A program made the translations under genes and the position numbers. Shown here piece after piece: positions 48,157-57,120 of a stretch of 64,000 nucleotides of DNA; position 1 is the first letter of the stretch; each line of letters begins with the position of its first letter. Source of the DNA: Salarchaeum japonicum. GTDB taxonomy: Archaea; Halobacteriota; Halobacteria; Halobacteriales; Halobacteriaceae. The notes beneath the pieces were generated by a model. It searched no databases and was not told the origin of the DNA. It saw only the letters and a program-made list of their open reading frames with translations. The DNA is taken from the NCBI RefSeq assembly GCF_020614395.1, contig NZ_CP085324.1, forward strand, positions 1,741,564 through 1,805,563, written 5' to 3'.

Positions 48157-48933
48157 TCATTTCACCCGGTCGGCAGCCGCGTCCGCGAGCCGCGTCGGCT
48201 CCGGGAGCTTGTAGCCCGCGCAGAGCGCCTCCACGAAGTCCACGGTCGTCTCCGCGCTCACGCGATGGCCGGGACTGACGATGAGGGGGTTGACGTGCCG
48301 CTTTTCGGGGTTCGGGTACTGGCGGGACTGGAAGGCGTGCCCGATGACGGTTCCGATGGGCGCGCTCACGCGGTCGGTCGCCTCGATGGGGATGCGCGTG
48401 CCTTCCCGGTAGTAGTCGTCGAGGGAGCGACGAGGGGTGCCGCAGAGGAGGTTCTTCGCGACGCCGAGCGCGGGCGCGTCGAAGACGACGCCGACGTGCG
48501 TCGCGATGCCGGCCTGCCGGAAGTGGATGCGGCCGCTCCCGTCCAGCACGAGCAAATCCGCGGGCACGGAGAGCGAGTCGAGCGCGGTCACGATGGAGCG
48601 GCCCTCGCGGAACGCGAGCAACCCCGGAACGTAGGGGATTTCGAGGGGCGCGCGCCCCGTCTCGCGCGCCACCACGCGGCCGTCCTGGATGGCGACGACG
48701 GCGCTCACGGACTCGTCGTCGGTGAACGCCTGGTCTACGCCCACGACGACCGGCCCGCCGTCCGGGTCGTAGTCGCCCTCGTCCTCGACGGTGTCGGTGA
48801 GTCGGAGCGCGTCGGGGTCGATGCCGTGGTCGTCCGCGAACGCCGCGTCCGCCGCGATATCGTCCTGCAGGGCCTCCATCTCCTCGCGCGAGAACGACGG
48901 GTCGGGGACGTACTCCGGACGCGCGACCTCCAT
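48157..48933 (-). CDS. nfi: Endonuclease V
   Basis: 258 residues. Active-site signatures are VVVGVDQAFTDD (Asp), YVPGLLAFREG (Glu), LVLDGSGRIHFRQAGIATHVGV (Asp) and GVAKNLLCG (Lys). It cuts near hypoxanthine after adenine deamination. The N-terminal 40 residues are an acidic addition. It lies 31 nt before the SDR gene, on the same strand. Confidence 0.93.
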   Translation of the reverse strand: MEVARPEYVPDPSFSREEMEALQDDIAADAAFADDHGIDPDALRLTDTVEDEGDYDPDGGPVVVGVDQAFTDDESVSAVVAIQDGRVVARETGRAPLEIPYVPGLLAFREGRSIVTALDSLSVPADLLVLDGSGRIHFRQAGIATHVGVVFDAPALGVAKNLLCGTPRRSLDDYYREGTRIPIEATDRVSAPIGTVIGHAFQSRQYPNPEKRHVNPLIVSPGHRVSAETTVDFVEALCAGYKLPEPTRLADAAADRVK

Positions 48934-48934
48934 G

Positions 48935-49906
48935 TTATCGCCGCCGCCGGCCGCCCATGCCGCCCATGCCGCCGCCCCCGCCGCCGAACCGGAGTTCCTG
49001 CGGCGCGCGCTCGCCCTCCCGCTTGAGCTTCACGCCGTACAGCAGTCCGAGCGCGAGCCCGGCGAGGTGCGCGAGCTGCGCGACGCCGCCCGCGCCGATA
49101 CCGCCCACGCTACTCATCAACACCGAGTATCCAGCGAACAGCAGGGTCGCGACCCAGAGCGGCATCGGAATCACGAAGTACAGCAGGATGCGCAGGTTCG
49201 GATTCAGCACCGTGAGCACGCCCATCAAGGCCGCGATAGCGCCGCTCGCGCCGAGCACGGCAGTGGCGTTCGTCAGCCGATAGGTCGTGCCGTCCTGCAC
49301 GAACAGCATCTCCCGGCCGTACACCTCGGGGTGCTGGAGGAGCGTCGAGCCGACCTGCGCGAACCCCGCGAGCGCGCCCGCCGCGAGGAACAGCGCGACG
49401 AGCTTCCGCGAGCCGATGCGGCGTTCCACCACCGGCCCGAAGAAGTACAGCACGATGCTGTTGAACACGATGTGGGTCAAGCCGCCGTGCGCGAACACCG
49501 ACGTCACCCACGTCCAGACGTACAACGGATGACTCGTGTTCAGCGTGAACAAGTCCAGCCACGCCTGCGTCCCCTGCTCGATACCGAACACGTACGGCGC
49601 GACCACGTACTGCACGAGGAACATCAGCCACATCACGCCGAGCAGGATGTACGTCGCGTTCCCCCGGAAGTACGCGAGCACGCCGCCCGGCCCCGTATCC
49701 AGACCGAGGACGGACGACGACGCCGACGACCCGCTCACGCTGTCGTCGAACCCCGAATCGAACACGCCGTTCGGGTCGTTCCAACTCTCCAACCCAGCGC
49801 AGTCGTGGTTCTCCGGAAGCCGGTGCTCAGAACAGAACGTCCCCCCACACAGCCGACACTGGTAGGGCATCCCCTCTTCCGCTCCGCACCGGTCACACCG
49901 AGCCAT
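48935..49906 (-). CDS. Rhomboid protease with N-terminal AN1 zinc finger
   Basis: 323 residues. An AN1-type zinc finger (CDRCGAEEGMPYQCRLCGGTFCSEHRLPENHDC) occupies 1-40, before six membrane helices. Rhomboid active-site residues are GASGAIAAL (Ser) and LAHLAGLALG (His). A glycine/arginine-rich tail ends it. It cleaves membrane proteins inside the bilayer; the finger could bind substrate or regulator. A TATA-like CTTAACGG around 49935 is about 29 nt away from the ATG. Confidence 0.92.
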   Translation of the reverse strand: MARCDRCGAEEGMPYQCRLCGGTFCSEHRLPENHDCAGLESWNDPNGVFDSGFDDSVSGSSASSSVLGLDTGPGGVLAYFRGNATYILLGVMWLMFLVQYVVAPYVFGIEQGTQAWLDLFTLNTSHPLYVWTWVTSVFAHGGLTHIVFNSIVLYFFGPVVERRIGSRKLVALFLAAGALAGFAQVGSTLLQHPEVYGREMLFVQDGTTYRLTNATAVLGASGAIAALMGVLTVLNPNLRILLYFVIPMPLWVATLLFAGYSVLMSSVGGIGAGGVAQLAHLAGLALGLLYGVKLKREGERAPQELRFGGGGGGMGGMGGRRRR

Positions 49907-50066
49907 TACCCGGGATTCGAGCGGCGGGCCGTTAAGCGTTCCGCGGCTAGCACGAGCTGTCTGCGAATACGAGCGGTCGAACCGCGGCGACGAGACCCGA
50001 ACGCCCGCGGCGGTCTCGGCTCTCGCGGGCCGAAGCGCTTTCCGGAGCGCGTTCGTACGCGGGGGT

Positions 50067-50492
50067 ATGAAGCCGTACGAGCGCAAGCAACTCCTCGAAC
50101 GCGTGGAGCGTGAGGGGGCGACAGTCGGGGCGTCCATTCCCGAGGAAATCGAGGTGCAGGGCGAGCCGTTCGCGTTGCGGTCGTTCGTGTTCGAGGTGAA
50201 GGAGGCGGAGACGGGCGAGCGCGAGCGCGTGCAGGAGGCGAAGAAGCTCCTGCGCCGGGAGCGCCTCGAACGCCTGGAACGCCTGGAGGAGGGCGACATC
50301 TCCGTGGCGGAGGGCGAGGCGTTGGTGAACGCCATCGTGGGACTGGACAGGGCGTTGAACGCGCTGGAGTCGCTCGGGTCGAAGAGCGTCGAACAGGAGA
50401 TGGAGGTGCAGGAGCGCATGGACACGAAGCGCTGGTACTCCTTCCTCTCGGAGGCGCTGGGCTGGGACGACGACCGGGGGATTCGTCGATGA
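50067..50492 (+). CDS. DUF5788 family protein
   Basis: 141 residues, highly charged and helical (EAKKLLRRERLERLERLEEGDI). It fits haloarchaeal DUF5788, of unknown function, starting MKPYERKQLLERVEREG. Its last 4 nt overlap polX. The start is in a GGGTATG context. In haloarchaea it commonly neighbours polX, as far as I recall, suggesting but not proving a repair link. Confidence 0.8.
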   Translation: MKPYERKQLLERVEREGATVGASIPEEIEVQGEPFALRSFVFEVKEAETGERERVQEAKKLLRRERLERLERLEEGDISVAEGEALVNAIVGLDRALNALESLGSKSVEQEMEVQERMDTKRWYSFLSEALGWDDDRGIRR

Positions 50493-52240
50493 GTCGGAAC
50501 GCCGAGGTCGCCGAGCGACTGGAGGAGTACGCCGACCTCCTGGAGGCCCAGGACGTGGGGTACAAGCCGACGACGTACCGGCGCGCCGCCTCGAACGTCC
50601 GCGACCACCCGGACGCCATCGAAGACCTCGTCGCGGACGGCCAGGACGCCGTCGAGGAGATAGACGGCGTCGGGGAGGCCATCGCGTCGAAAATCGTGGA
50701 GTACGTCGAGACCGGGAGCATCGCGGAACTCGAAGACGAACGCGAGAAACTGCCCGTGGACATGGCGGCGCTCACGCGCGTCGAGGGCGTCGGCCCGAAG
50801 ACCGTCGGGAAGCTCTACGACGCGCTCGGCGTCCAGGACTTGGACGACCTCCAGGAGGCGGCGGAGAACGGCGAGATTCGGGAGGTCGAGGGGTTCGGCG
50901 CGAAGACGGAGGAGAACATCCGCGACCACATCGCGTTCGCGCGGCAGGCGGGCGAACGCGACCTCCTCGGGGACGGCAGACCCGTCGCGGACGACATCGT
51001 CGCGTTCCTCGAAGGCCTCTCGGACGTGGAGCGCGCGGAGGCCGCGGGGTCGACGCGGCGGTGGCGCGAGACCATCGGGGACATCGACGTGCTCGCGGCG
51101 AGCGACGCCGGCGAGGACGTGGGGGAAGCGCTCACCGAGTGGGCGCGCGCGGACGAGACCATCGAGGTCGGGCCGACGAAGACCAGCGTGCGAAGCGACG
51201 GCCTGCGCGTCGACCTCCGAGTGGTGACGCCGAGCGAGTTCGGCGCGGCGCTCCAGTACTTCACGGGGTCGAAAGACCACAACATCACGCTCCGCAACCA
51301 CGCCATCGGCCAGGGGAAGAAGGTGAACGAGTACGGCGTGTTCGACATCTCCGACATCGACGACCCGGATTCCGGCCAGCGCGTCGGCGACCTGCTCGCG
51401 AGCGAGACCGAGGAGGGCGTGTACGACGCGCTCGGCTGCGCGTGGATTCCGCCCGAACTGCGCGAAGACCGCGGCGAGGTCGCGGCGGCGGCGAACGACG
51501 ACCTCCCCGACCTCGTCACGGAGAGCGGCGTTCGCGGCGACCTGCACACGCACACGGACTGGTCGGACGGCGCGAACACCATCGAGGAGATGCTGGCGGC
51601 GGCCGAGGAGCGCGGCTACGACTACTACGCGATAACCGACCACGGCGAGGGCCCGGGCGTGTTCGGGGACTCCGGGCTCTCCGGGAGCGACCTCCGCGAG
51701 CAGATGGACGAAATCGACGGCGTGCGCGACGACTACGACCTCACCGTCCTGCACGGCGTGGAGGCGAACGTGGACGCGGACGGGAACGTCGTGGACGTCC
51801 CGGACGACGTGCTCGCGGAACTGGACATCGTCGTCGCGAGCCCGCACTCCGGACTCGGGGACGACGGCGGCGACCGGACCGACCGCCTCGTCGCGGCCGT
51901 CGCGCACGAGCACGTGGACGTGCTCGGCCACCCGTCGGGCCGCCTCATCAACGACCGGCCCGCCATGGAGTATGACGCTGAGCGCCTCGGGGAGGCCGCC
52001 GCGGCCGCCGGCACCGCGCTGGAGGTGAACGCGAACTACCACCGCCTCGACCTCCCCGGAAGCGCCGTCAAAACCGCCATCGACGCGGGCGCGACCGTCG
52101 TGGTGAACACGGACGCGCACAGCCCGAGCGAACTCGACCAACTGGCGTACGGCGTCCACACCGCCCGCCGCGGCTGGGCCGAACCCGCTGACGTGCTGAA
52201 CACGTGGACGACGGAGGACGTGCTGGAGTTCCTGGAATGA
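50489..52240 (+). CDS. polX: DNA polymerase X with PHP exonuclease domain
   Basis: 583 residues. HhH motifs at about 50-110 (GVGEAIASKIVEYVE, GVGPKTVGKLYDALG) precede the polymerase nucleotidyl-transfer site TIGDIDVLAAS (Asp pair). The PHP domain after about 340 starts GDLHTHTDWSDGANTIEEM, with HTHTD metal ligands, and later HPSGRLIND. It fills gaps and trims 3' ends in repair. Overlaps of 4 nt on both sides with DUF5788 and the Mut7-C gene make a single unit. Confidence 0.95.
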   Translation: MSRNAEVAERLEEYADLLEAQDVGYKPTTYRRAASNVRDHPDAIEDLVADGQDAVEEIDGVGEAIASKIVEYVETGSIAELEDEREKLPVDMAALTRVEGVGPKTVGKLYDALGVQDLDDLQEAAENGEIREVEGFGAKTEENIRDHIAFARQAGERDLLGDGRPVADDIVAFLEGLSDVERAEAAGSTRRWRETIGDIDVLAASDAGEDVGEALTEWARADETIEVGPTKTSVRSDGLRVDLRVVTPSEFGAALQYFTGSKDHNITLRNHAIGQGKKVNEYGVFDISDIDDPDSGQRVGDLLASETEEGVYDALGCAWIPPELREDRGEVAAAANDDLPDLVTESGVRGDLHTHTDWSDGANTIEEMLAAAEERGYDYYAITDHGEGPGVFGDSGLSGSDLREQMDEIDGVRDDYDLTVLHGVEANVDADGNVVDVPDDVLAELDIVVASPHSGLGDDGGDRTDRLVAAVAHEHVDVLGHPSGRLINDRPAMEYDAERLGEAAAAAGTALEVNANYHRLDLPGSAVKTAIDAGATVVVNTDAHSPSELDQLAYGVHTARRGWAEPADVLNTWTTEDVLEFLE

Positions 52241-52671
52241 CGCCCGACGACACCCGCCTGATGCTGGACGTGATGTGCGGCGACCTCGCGCGACTCCTCC
52301 GGGTGTGCGGGTACGACGCCGCGTACGCGCCCGACCGCGGCCTCCTCGAAGACCCAGAAATCGCGGACGCGGCGCGCCGCGAGAACCGCGTGCTCGTCAC
52401 GCGGGACGTGGACTTCGCCGACTCGTACGGGGAGAGCGTGCTCCTCGACAGCGTGGACACCGACGAGCAACTGGACGAACTCCGCGACGCCGGCCTCGAA
52501 CTCGAACTCACCGAGGGCGCGCGGTGCTCACGGTGCAACGGCGAACTCGCGGAAACCGCGGAACGCCCCGAGCACGCGCCCGACGGCGTGGACACGGTCT
52601 GGGAGTGCGCGGACTGCGAGCAGTACTACTGGCAGGGCAGTCACTGGCGGCACGTCGAGGAGCGCCTCTAG
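52237..52671 (+). CDS. Mut7-C RNase-domain protein with zinc ribbon
   Basis: 144 residues. It has the Mut7-C core DVMCGDLARLLRVCGYDAAYAP...VLVTRDVDFAD (PIN-like, acidic residues) and a C-terminal zinc ribbon (CSRCNGEL then CADCEQYYW). Mut7-C domains act as RNases in some members. Its start overlaps polX and its stop the convergent membrane gene by 4 nt. Confidence 0.85.
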   Translation: MTPDDTRLMLDVMCGDLARLLRVCGYDAAYAPDRGLLEDPEIADAARRENRVLVTRDVDFADSYGESVLLDSVDTDEQLDELRDAGLELELTEGARCSRCNGELAETAERPEHAPDGVDTVWECADCEQYYWQGSHWRHVEERL

Positions 52672-53516
52672 TTGTTCGGCGTCCACTCCGCGCAGGCCTC
52701 CATGTCGTCCATGACCTCGTCGTGGAGGCCGCAGTAGGGCTTGAGGCCGTCGTCCGTGCGGACGTAATCGAAGTGCTCGCAACTCCCGCAGTACTTGTCC
52801 TGGGGGTCGTCGAGCGGCGACGTGAGGTCGGCGGTCGCGCCGCCGTCGCTCGCCGACCCGGACGGCGACGCGTCCGTGGTCTGCGTCGGGTGGTCGTCCG
52901 TCGGCGTCTCCATGTCGCCGAACACGCCGACGCCGCCGAACGACCCGCCGCCGGAGAGCGCTTCGCGCGCGGAGTCGAGTTGGTCTTCGGGCACCTCGAC
53001 CGTCCGCGTCTCGCCGTCCCGCGTGATGGTCATCGTCACCGTGCCGCCGGGGTCGTTCCGCGTCTTGAACGTCGCGACGGCCGTGAACAGACACCAGAGC
53101 GTCGTCATCACGCCCGCCGAGTAGACGACCACGAGCAGGAAGACCGACGTGCTCGGGACGCCCGGACTCGAATACCAGTTCTCGGGGTACGTCGAGGCGA
53201 ACAGGAACACGCCGACGGCGGCGAGCACCGCGCCGCCGACCGCCGCCGCGCGCTGGAACCGATTCGCCGGCAGGACGGTGACGATGCCCGTGAACACCGC
53301 CGGCAGGCCGAGGCCGACGAAGATACCGGCGAGTTCGCGCGTGCCGAGCACGTCCGCCGCCGAGGGGTTCTCGCCGAGGAGGAGCGGCGTGGTTCCGGCG
53401 ATAACGCCGAAGACGACCATGAGCGCGCCGACCGCGAACACGGCCGTTCCCGCGTACACGCGACGGCGGCTCACGTCACCCGCTCGCCGCTCGTACGCGT
53501 CCGCGAGACTCGTCAT
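52668..53516 (-). CDS. Membrane protein with C-terminal cysteine-rich domain
   Basis: 282 residues. Four membrane helices (about 20-150) are followed by a soluble acidic region and a cysteine-rich end, CGSCEHFDYVRTDDGLKPYCGLHDEVMDDMEACAEW, with four Cys that could bind metal. I do not recognise a functional family. The ATG at 53516 was taken instead of an upstream reading. Confidence 0.75.
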   Translation of the reverse strand: MTSLADAYERRAGDVSRRRVYAGTAVFAVGALMVVFGVIAGTTPLLLGENPSAADVLGTRELAGIFVGLGLPAVFTGIVTVLPANRFQRAAAVGGAVLAAVGVFLFASTYPENWYSSPGVPSTSVFLLVVVYSAGVMTTLWCLFTAVATFKTRNDPGGTVTMTITRDGETRTVEVPEDQLDSAREALSGGGSFGGVGVFGDMETPTDDHPTQTTDASPSGSASDGGATADLTSPLDDPQDKYCGSCEHFDYVRTDDGLKPYCGLHDEVMDDMEACAEWTPNN

Positions 53517-53652
53517 GCGCGAGGTATGGACGAGGAACACCAAAAGCACTGCGCCACCCCGTCACGCGCCGCGTCCCCGACCCAGCGTCGGGAGCGGGCG
53601 TCCGAGCGGGTCTATCGAAAGAACTACCCACGCGTCCGCCGCAGGGACGCGT

Positions 53653-53940
53653 ATGGCTGACGACGAGGAAGACGAGGGACCCGCCGTCGAACTCGGCGAG
53701 GGCGAACCCGTCGAGGGCGCGCCGCTCGCCCGCGTGTCCGCGCGACTCACGTGGGGCGTCGAGAAGAGCGAAATCGTCCGCCGCGAGGGCGACACCACGA
53801 TTCGGACGCCGGACGGCCCGCGCGAACTCGCGAGCGTCCTGGACGAGGTCGATTCGACGTACTTCTCCTCGCGCAACGACTTCGAGACCGCGGTTCGCGG
53901 CGTCACCGGGACGGGCGTCGTGCCGACCGCCGAAGAGTAG
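53653..53940 (+). CDS. DUF5789 family protein
   Basis: 95 residues beginning MADDEEDEGP, an acidic small protein of the haloarchaeal DUF5789 group with the block ARVSARLTWGVEKSEIVRREG. Function unknown. Its start has the GTATG context, and it runs with the DUF302 gene 33 nt later. Confidence 0.75.
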   Translation: MADDEEDEGPAVELGEGEPVEGAPLARVSARLTWGVEKSEIVRREGDTTIRTPDGPRELASVLDEVDSTYFSSRNDFETAVRGVTGTGVVPTAEE

Positions 53941-53941
53941 A

Positions 53942-53950
53942 CGTTTTTCC
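53942..53950 (+). promoter_or_regulatory. TATA-like T-run upstream of the DUF302 gene
   Basis: CGTTTTTCC about 28 nt before the ATG at 53974. It also follows the DUF5789 stop directly, so it may instead be a T-rich terminator. Confidence 0.35.
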
Positions 53951-53973
53951 CGCTCCCGCCCGAACCACGGGGT

Positions 53974-54429
53974 ATGTCGCTTCCCATCGACCCGTCGCGC
54001 ATCGACCCCGAGGACATCGGCGAGGAGACCGCGACCCTCCACATGGAACACGCGGAGGCCGTCGAACACGTCCGCGAGGCGTTCAGCGACGCCGGGTTCG
54101 GGTTCCCCGCGGAGTTCTCGCCGTCCGACCTGTTGAACGAGAAGGTCGAGGCCGACCGCGACCCCTACTACGTGCTCGGCGCGTGCAACCCCGCGATGGC
54201 CGACCGCGCGCTCGACGCGAGCGAGAAGCAAATCGGGGGGTTGTTCCCGTGTAACGTCGTCGTCTGGCAGGAGGAACCGGGCGTCCAGCGAGTGTACCAC
54301 GTCTCCATCATGCGCATCGCGCGACTCGTCGGTCTCGCGCCGGACGACGACGAGTGGGCGGACATCGTCGCCGACACGGGCGAGTACGTCGCGGACGCGA
54401 TGGCGAACCTGGAGGCCGTAGACGCCTAG
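53974..54429 (+). CDS. DUF302 domain protein
   Basis: 151 residues with the DUF302 region (about 35-130): HMEHAEAVEHVREAFSDAGFG and GLFPCNVVVWQEEPGVQRVYHVS. The fold is a small alpha-beta domain of unknown function, sometimes adjacent to stress genes. Start in a GGGTATG context; 4-nt overlap with the convergent CPBP gene. Confidence 0.85.
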   Translation: MSLPIDPSRIDPEDIGEETATLHMEHAEAVEHVREAFSDAGFGFPAEFSPSDLLNEKVEADRDPYYVLGACNPAMADRALDASEKQIGGLFPCNVVVWQEEPGVQRVYHVSIMRIARLVGLAPDDDEWADIVADTGEYVADAMANLEAVDA

Positions 54430-55208
54430 AGACCGAGGAGGCCCGTCGACTCCGGCGCGTACTTCACAGCGAGGTACATGATGCCGAACAGCGTTGCGTT
54501 GTAGAGGCCGTGTGCGAGCGCGGGAACGACGAGGTTGTCGGTCTTCTCGTAGGCGTACCCGAACGCGAGACTCGGGATGAACAGGACGGCGATGGTGACG
54601 AGGCCGGCCTGGAGGTCGCCGATGAGCGCGGTGATGTGGAGCGGGGCGAACGCGCCGCTCGCGAGGAGGATGGCGGCGGGCGCGGAGAAGTGTTTTCGGA
54701 GCGTGCCCTGGATGACGCCGCGGAACAGCAGTTCCTCGCCGGGCCCGATGAGGAGGAAGGACGCGAGAATCAGGAAGGGGACGATTTCGGGGTTCGCGCT
54801 CGCGGTCTCGCCGGCGGTGTTCGACGCGGCTTCGAGGCCGAGCGTCTGGATGACGAGGCCGGCGACGATGATGAGCGCGATGGTGCCGATGAACGTCAGG
54901 AGCGTCTGCCCGAGTTCGCGCAGGGACGGTAGCTCGTACTGCAGGAAGTCGAGGCCGAGGCCGCGCCGGTGGAGGTAGGTCAGCGAGACGAGCGGGAACG
55001 CGAGCCCCTGGAGCGCGATGAGGCTCATGCCGAGCGACGCGACGGCGGATATCTGGTCGGAGCCGGTGGCCGAGAGGTACACGACCGCGATGGCGGTGAG
55101 GAAGACGACGCCGACGCCGAACGCGAGCACGGCGAGGGCGTACGTGAGGACGACCGCGCGAGCGCGCGGACTCAACCCCCACTTCGTTTCGGGTTCGATG
55201 GTGCTCAT
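54426..55208 (-). CDS. CPBP-family intramembrane glutamic protease
   Basis: 260 residues, eight membrane helices. The active-site motif GPGEELLFRGVIQG (Glu-Glu) and the second helix FAPLHITALIGD carry the conserved Glu/His. These enzymes cut membrane substrates such as prenylated proteins or bacteriocin-related peptides. Start at the ATG at 55208 rather than the GTG one codon earlier. Confidence 0.9.
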   Translation of the reverse strand: MSTIEPETKWGLSPRARAVVLTYALAVLAFGVGVVFLTAIAVVYLSATGSDQISAVASLGMSLIALQGLAFPLVSLTYLHRRGLGLDFLQYELPSLRELGQTLLTFIGTIALIIVAGLVIQTLGLEAASNTAGETASANPEIVPFLILASFLLIGPGEELLFRGVIQGTLRKHFSAPAAILLASGAFAPLHITALIGDLQAGLVTIAVLFIPSLAFGYAYEKTDNLVVPALAHGLYNATLFGIMYLAVKYAPESTGLLGL

Positions 55209-55252
55209 CACGGGAACGTTCGGCGAGCAGTCGCTTGAGTTCTGCGACCGCG

Positions 55253-56545
55253 CTACGAGAACGAGGAGAGGTCGGCCTGGATGCCCGAAATCATCGTGGA
55301 CTTCCGGCGGAGCGCGTTCAGGCTGACGGGGAGGTGGGGCGTGATTTCGCGGACGGCGTCGTGGAAGGTCTCGGCCTCGCCGTGGTCGTCGGGCTGGTCG
55401 AGGTAGGCGGCGTCGGGGTCGAAGGCGTTGCGCACGCTCTCGCGAACCTGCCAGACGCCGACGGGCGCCCAGTAGTCGTCGCTGACCTCGCGGAGGACGA
55501 GGGCTTTCGCCTGCCGGCCCCTGTCTCGGAGGTGTTCGAGGACGCCGAGGCGGGCGGCGTAGTACGCGCCCGCGGTCTCCTCGACGTAGCCCGTGCGGCC
55601 CTCGTATCCCTCACTCGCGCTCGCCATCCAGAGGTCGCCCTGGGGGTCGGGGTTCCAGATGCTCCCCGGAGATTTCATCTCGACGAGTTCGAACTCCCAG
55701 GTGCCGGGCGCGAGCACGACCCAGTACCGGTTCCCCATGTACTCGTTGACGTGGACTTCGACGGTGTCGATGCTGCGTTCGTCCCGAATCTGGCCGCGGA
55801 GGAACTGGCCGACGGTGTCGTCCACGGCCGTAATCGACCAGCGCGTGGGGACGAGCCGGCGGTTTTCGCCCTGCCCCAATCCGCCGACGGAGAGCACGCG
55901 GTTGATGTCGTACACGTCGAGGCCGCGGCGGTAGAGGTAGGTCATCGCGCCCTGCGCCTGCCAGTCGTCGTCTTCGAGCGTTTTCTCGACGGCGCGGGGG
56001 ACGTGGGGGTTCTCGGCGAGGTCGGCGGATTCGGCGGTGGCGTTCGGGCCGGTGGGGGCGTTCGCGGCGGGGTTGGCGAACGCGTCCGGGTCGAACTGGG
56101 GGGTGTCGGAGAGGCCGAGTTCGACGTTCACGGGCCGGTCGGCGAGCGCGACCTCGCGCTGCACGCCGACGAACCCGTCCCAGACGTCGTTGACGTTCAC
56201 GTCCGCCGACCGACGGGAGTTCAGTAATCCGGTTCGGTACTGGAGGACGTTCTCGACGCCGAGGCCGCGGTCGTACCAGTTCCCGCTCGTCGCGAAGTTC
56301 TCGGCGTCCTCCTCGTCGCCGACGGGGGAGAGGATGCCCGCGGAGACGTTCGGGTACGAGGAGCGTCCGACGAACACGGAGGGGGCGGTCGCGCCGTACA
56401 GCGAGTCCCCGGACTTCACGGACTCGAAGCGCTCCTTCGCGCCCTCGACGTAGTCCAGGATTTCGTAGGATTTCTCGCCCGCGAGCTGGCGCTTCCGGGC
56501 CTCCTCGTCGGGCGAGAGGTCGTCGATGTACTCGTCGAGACGCAT
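55253..56545 (-). CDS. nreA: DNA-repair protein NreA
   Basis: 430 residues matching the NreA/NreB family (DUF650 and DUF651). Motifs such as GRSSYPNVSAGILSP, YRTGLLNSRRSADVNV and VHVNEYMGNRYWVVL are present. It is linked to DNA-damage repair and often binds the sliding clamp by a C-terminal PIP box. The end here reads QADLSSFS: the expected final aromatic pair is F-S rather than F-F. Confidence 0.88.
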   Translation of the reverse strand: MRLDEYIDDLSPDEEARKRQLAGEKSYEILDYVEGAKERFESVKSGDSLYGATAPSVFVGRSSYPNVSAGILSPVGDEEDAENFATSGNWYDRGLGVENVLQYRTGLLNSRRSADVNVNDVWDGFVGVQREVALADRPVNVELGLSDTPQFDPDAFANPAANAPTGPNATAESADLAENPHVPRAVEKTLEDDDWQAQGAMTYLYRRGLDVYDINRVLSVGGLGQGENRRLVPTRWSITAVDDTVGQFLRGQIRDERSIDTVEVHVNEYMGNRYWVVLAPGTWEFELVEMKSPGSIWNPDPQGDLWMASASEGYEGRTGYVEETAGAYYAARLGVLEHLRDRGRQAKALVLREVSDDYWAPVGVWQVRESVRNAFDPDAAYLDQPDDHGEAETFHDAVREITPHLPVSLNALRRKSTMISGIQADLSSFS

Positions 56546-56745
56546 CTATCGGTTCTTGGGCGCGCGCGTCCTTGAACGCTTCTCCCGACCACAGCCCCCG
56601 TATTCGAGAACGCCAACCTATGTAGCGAAAACACCCATATTTGGACGTATTTAGGACGGTATGCATCGGTACTAGCACGTATATTAGGTGTTTGGTTGTG
56701 TTCTGCCAAAGAGTTAAGTTCGTTCGTGGTATGTGTTAGCATGCA
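56546..56745. other. AT-rich intergenic stretch with likely promoters
   Basis: About 200 nt, notably AT-rich from 56620 to 56745 (CATATTTGG, GTATATTAGG, GAGTTAAGTT). It probably holds promoters for nreA (minus) and the zinc-ribbon gene (plus). GAGTTAAGTT at 56711-56720 is about 30 nt from the ATG at 56746. Confidence 0.5.
56711..56720 (+). promoter_or_regulatory. TATA-like box of the first zinc-ribbon microprotein
   Basis: GAGTTAAGTT, centred about 30 nt before the ATG at 56746. Confidence 0.4.
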
Positions 56746-56889
56746 ATGGGAGTGACGCAACGTCTCGTCGACCGTGTCGCCGCAGCCAGTTCGCAGAACA
56801 CTCACGAATGTCCCGTCTGCGGCGCACGCTATCAGCGAGAACCGTTGAACTGCGCCGCGTGCGGGAACACGCAGTTCGACAGGACGTGA
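56746..56889 (+). CDS. Zinc-ribbon microprotein 1
   Basis: 47 residues starting MGVTQRLVDRVAAASSQ. Two CxxC knuckles, CPVCGARY and CAACGNTQF, give a four-cysteine zinc ribbon. The N-terminal 20 residues are a short helix. It is too small to name; similar rubredoxin-like or rubrerythrin-like ribbons are common in haloarchaea. The call rests on the intact frame, the ribbon and a plausible promoter. Confidence 0.75.
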   Translation: MGVTQRLVDRVAAASSQNTHECPVCGARYQREPLNCAACGNTQFDRT

Positions 56890-57120
56890 CGCCCGGCGTA
56901 ACGAGCGACCGCGTTCGTAGCCGGGCGTCCGGGACGTGAGCGACCCCCGCGAACCGCCGCGGTTCGGCCCGTTCTTTTCCGCCGCCTCAGCGCGCTGACC
57001 CACGGCTTTCGCCGCCGGTCTCCCCCTCGCGACCGCGTTCCGAGCGATACGTAGCCCACAATAGCAGTCCGTGCTAGTTGGCAACAAGGTTCTTTGTTCG
57101 GGGCGTCGTGGAACTACTCG

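Noticed and set aside
48935-52159. 1074-residue minus-strand reading spanning polX and the rhomboid gene
   Set aside because: Only the last 323 codons (rhomboid) are real; the rest is the antisense shadow of polX and DUF5788.
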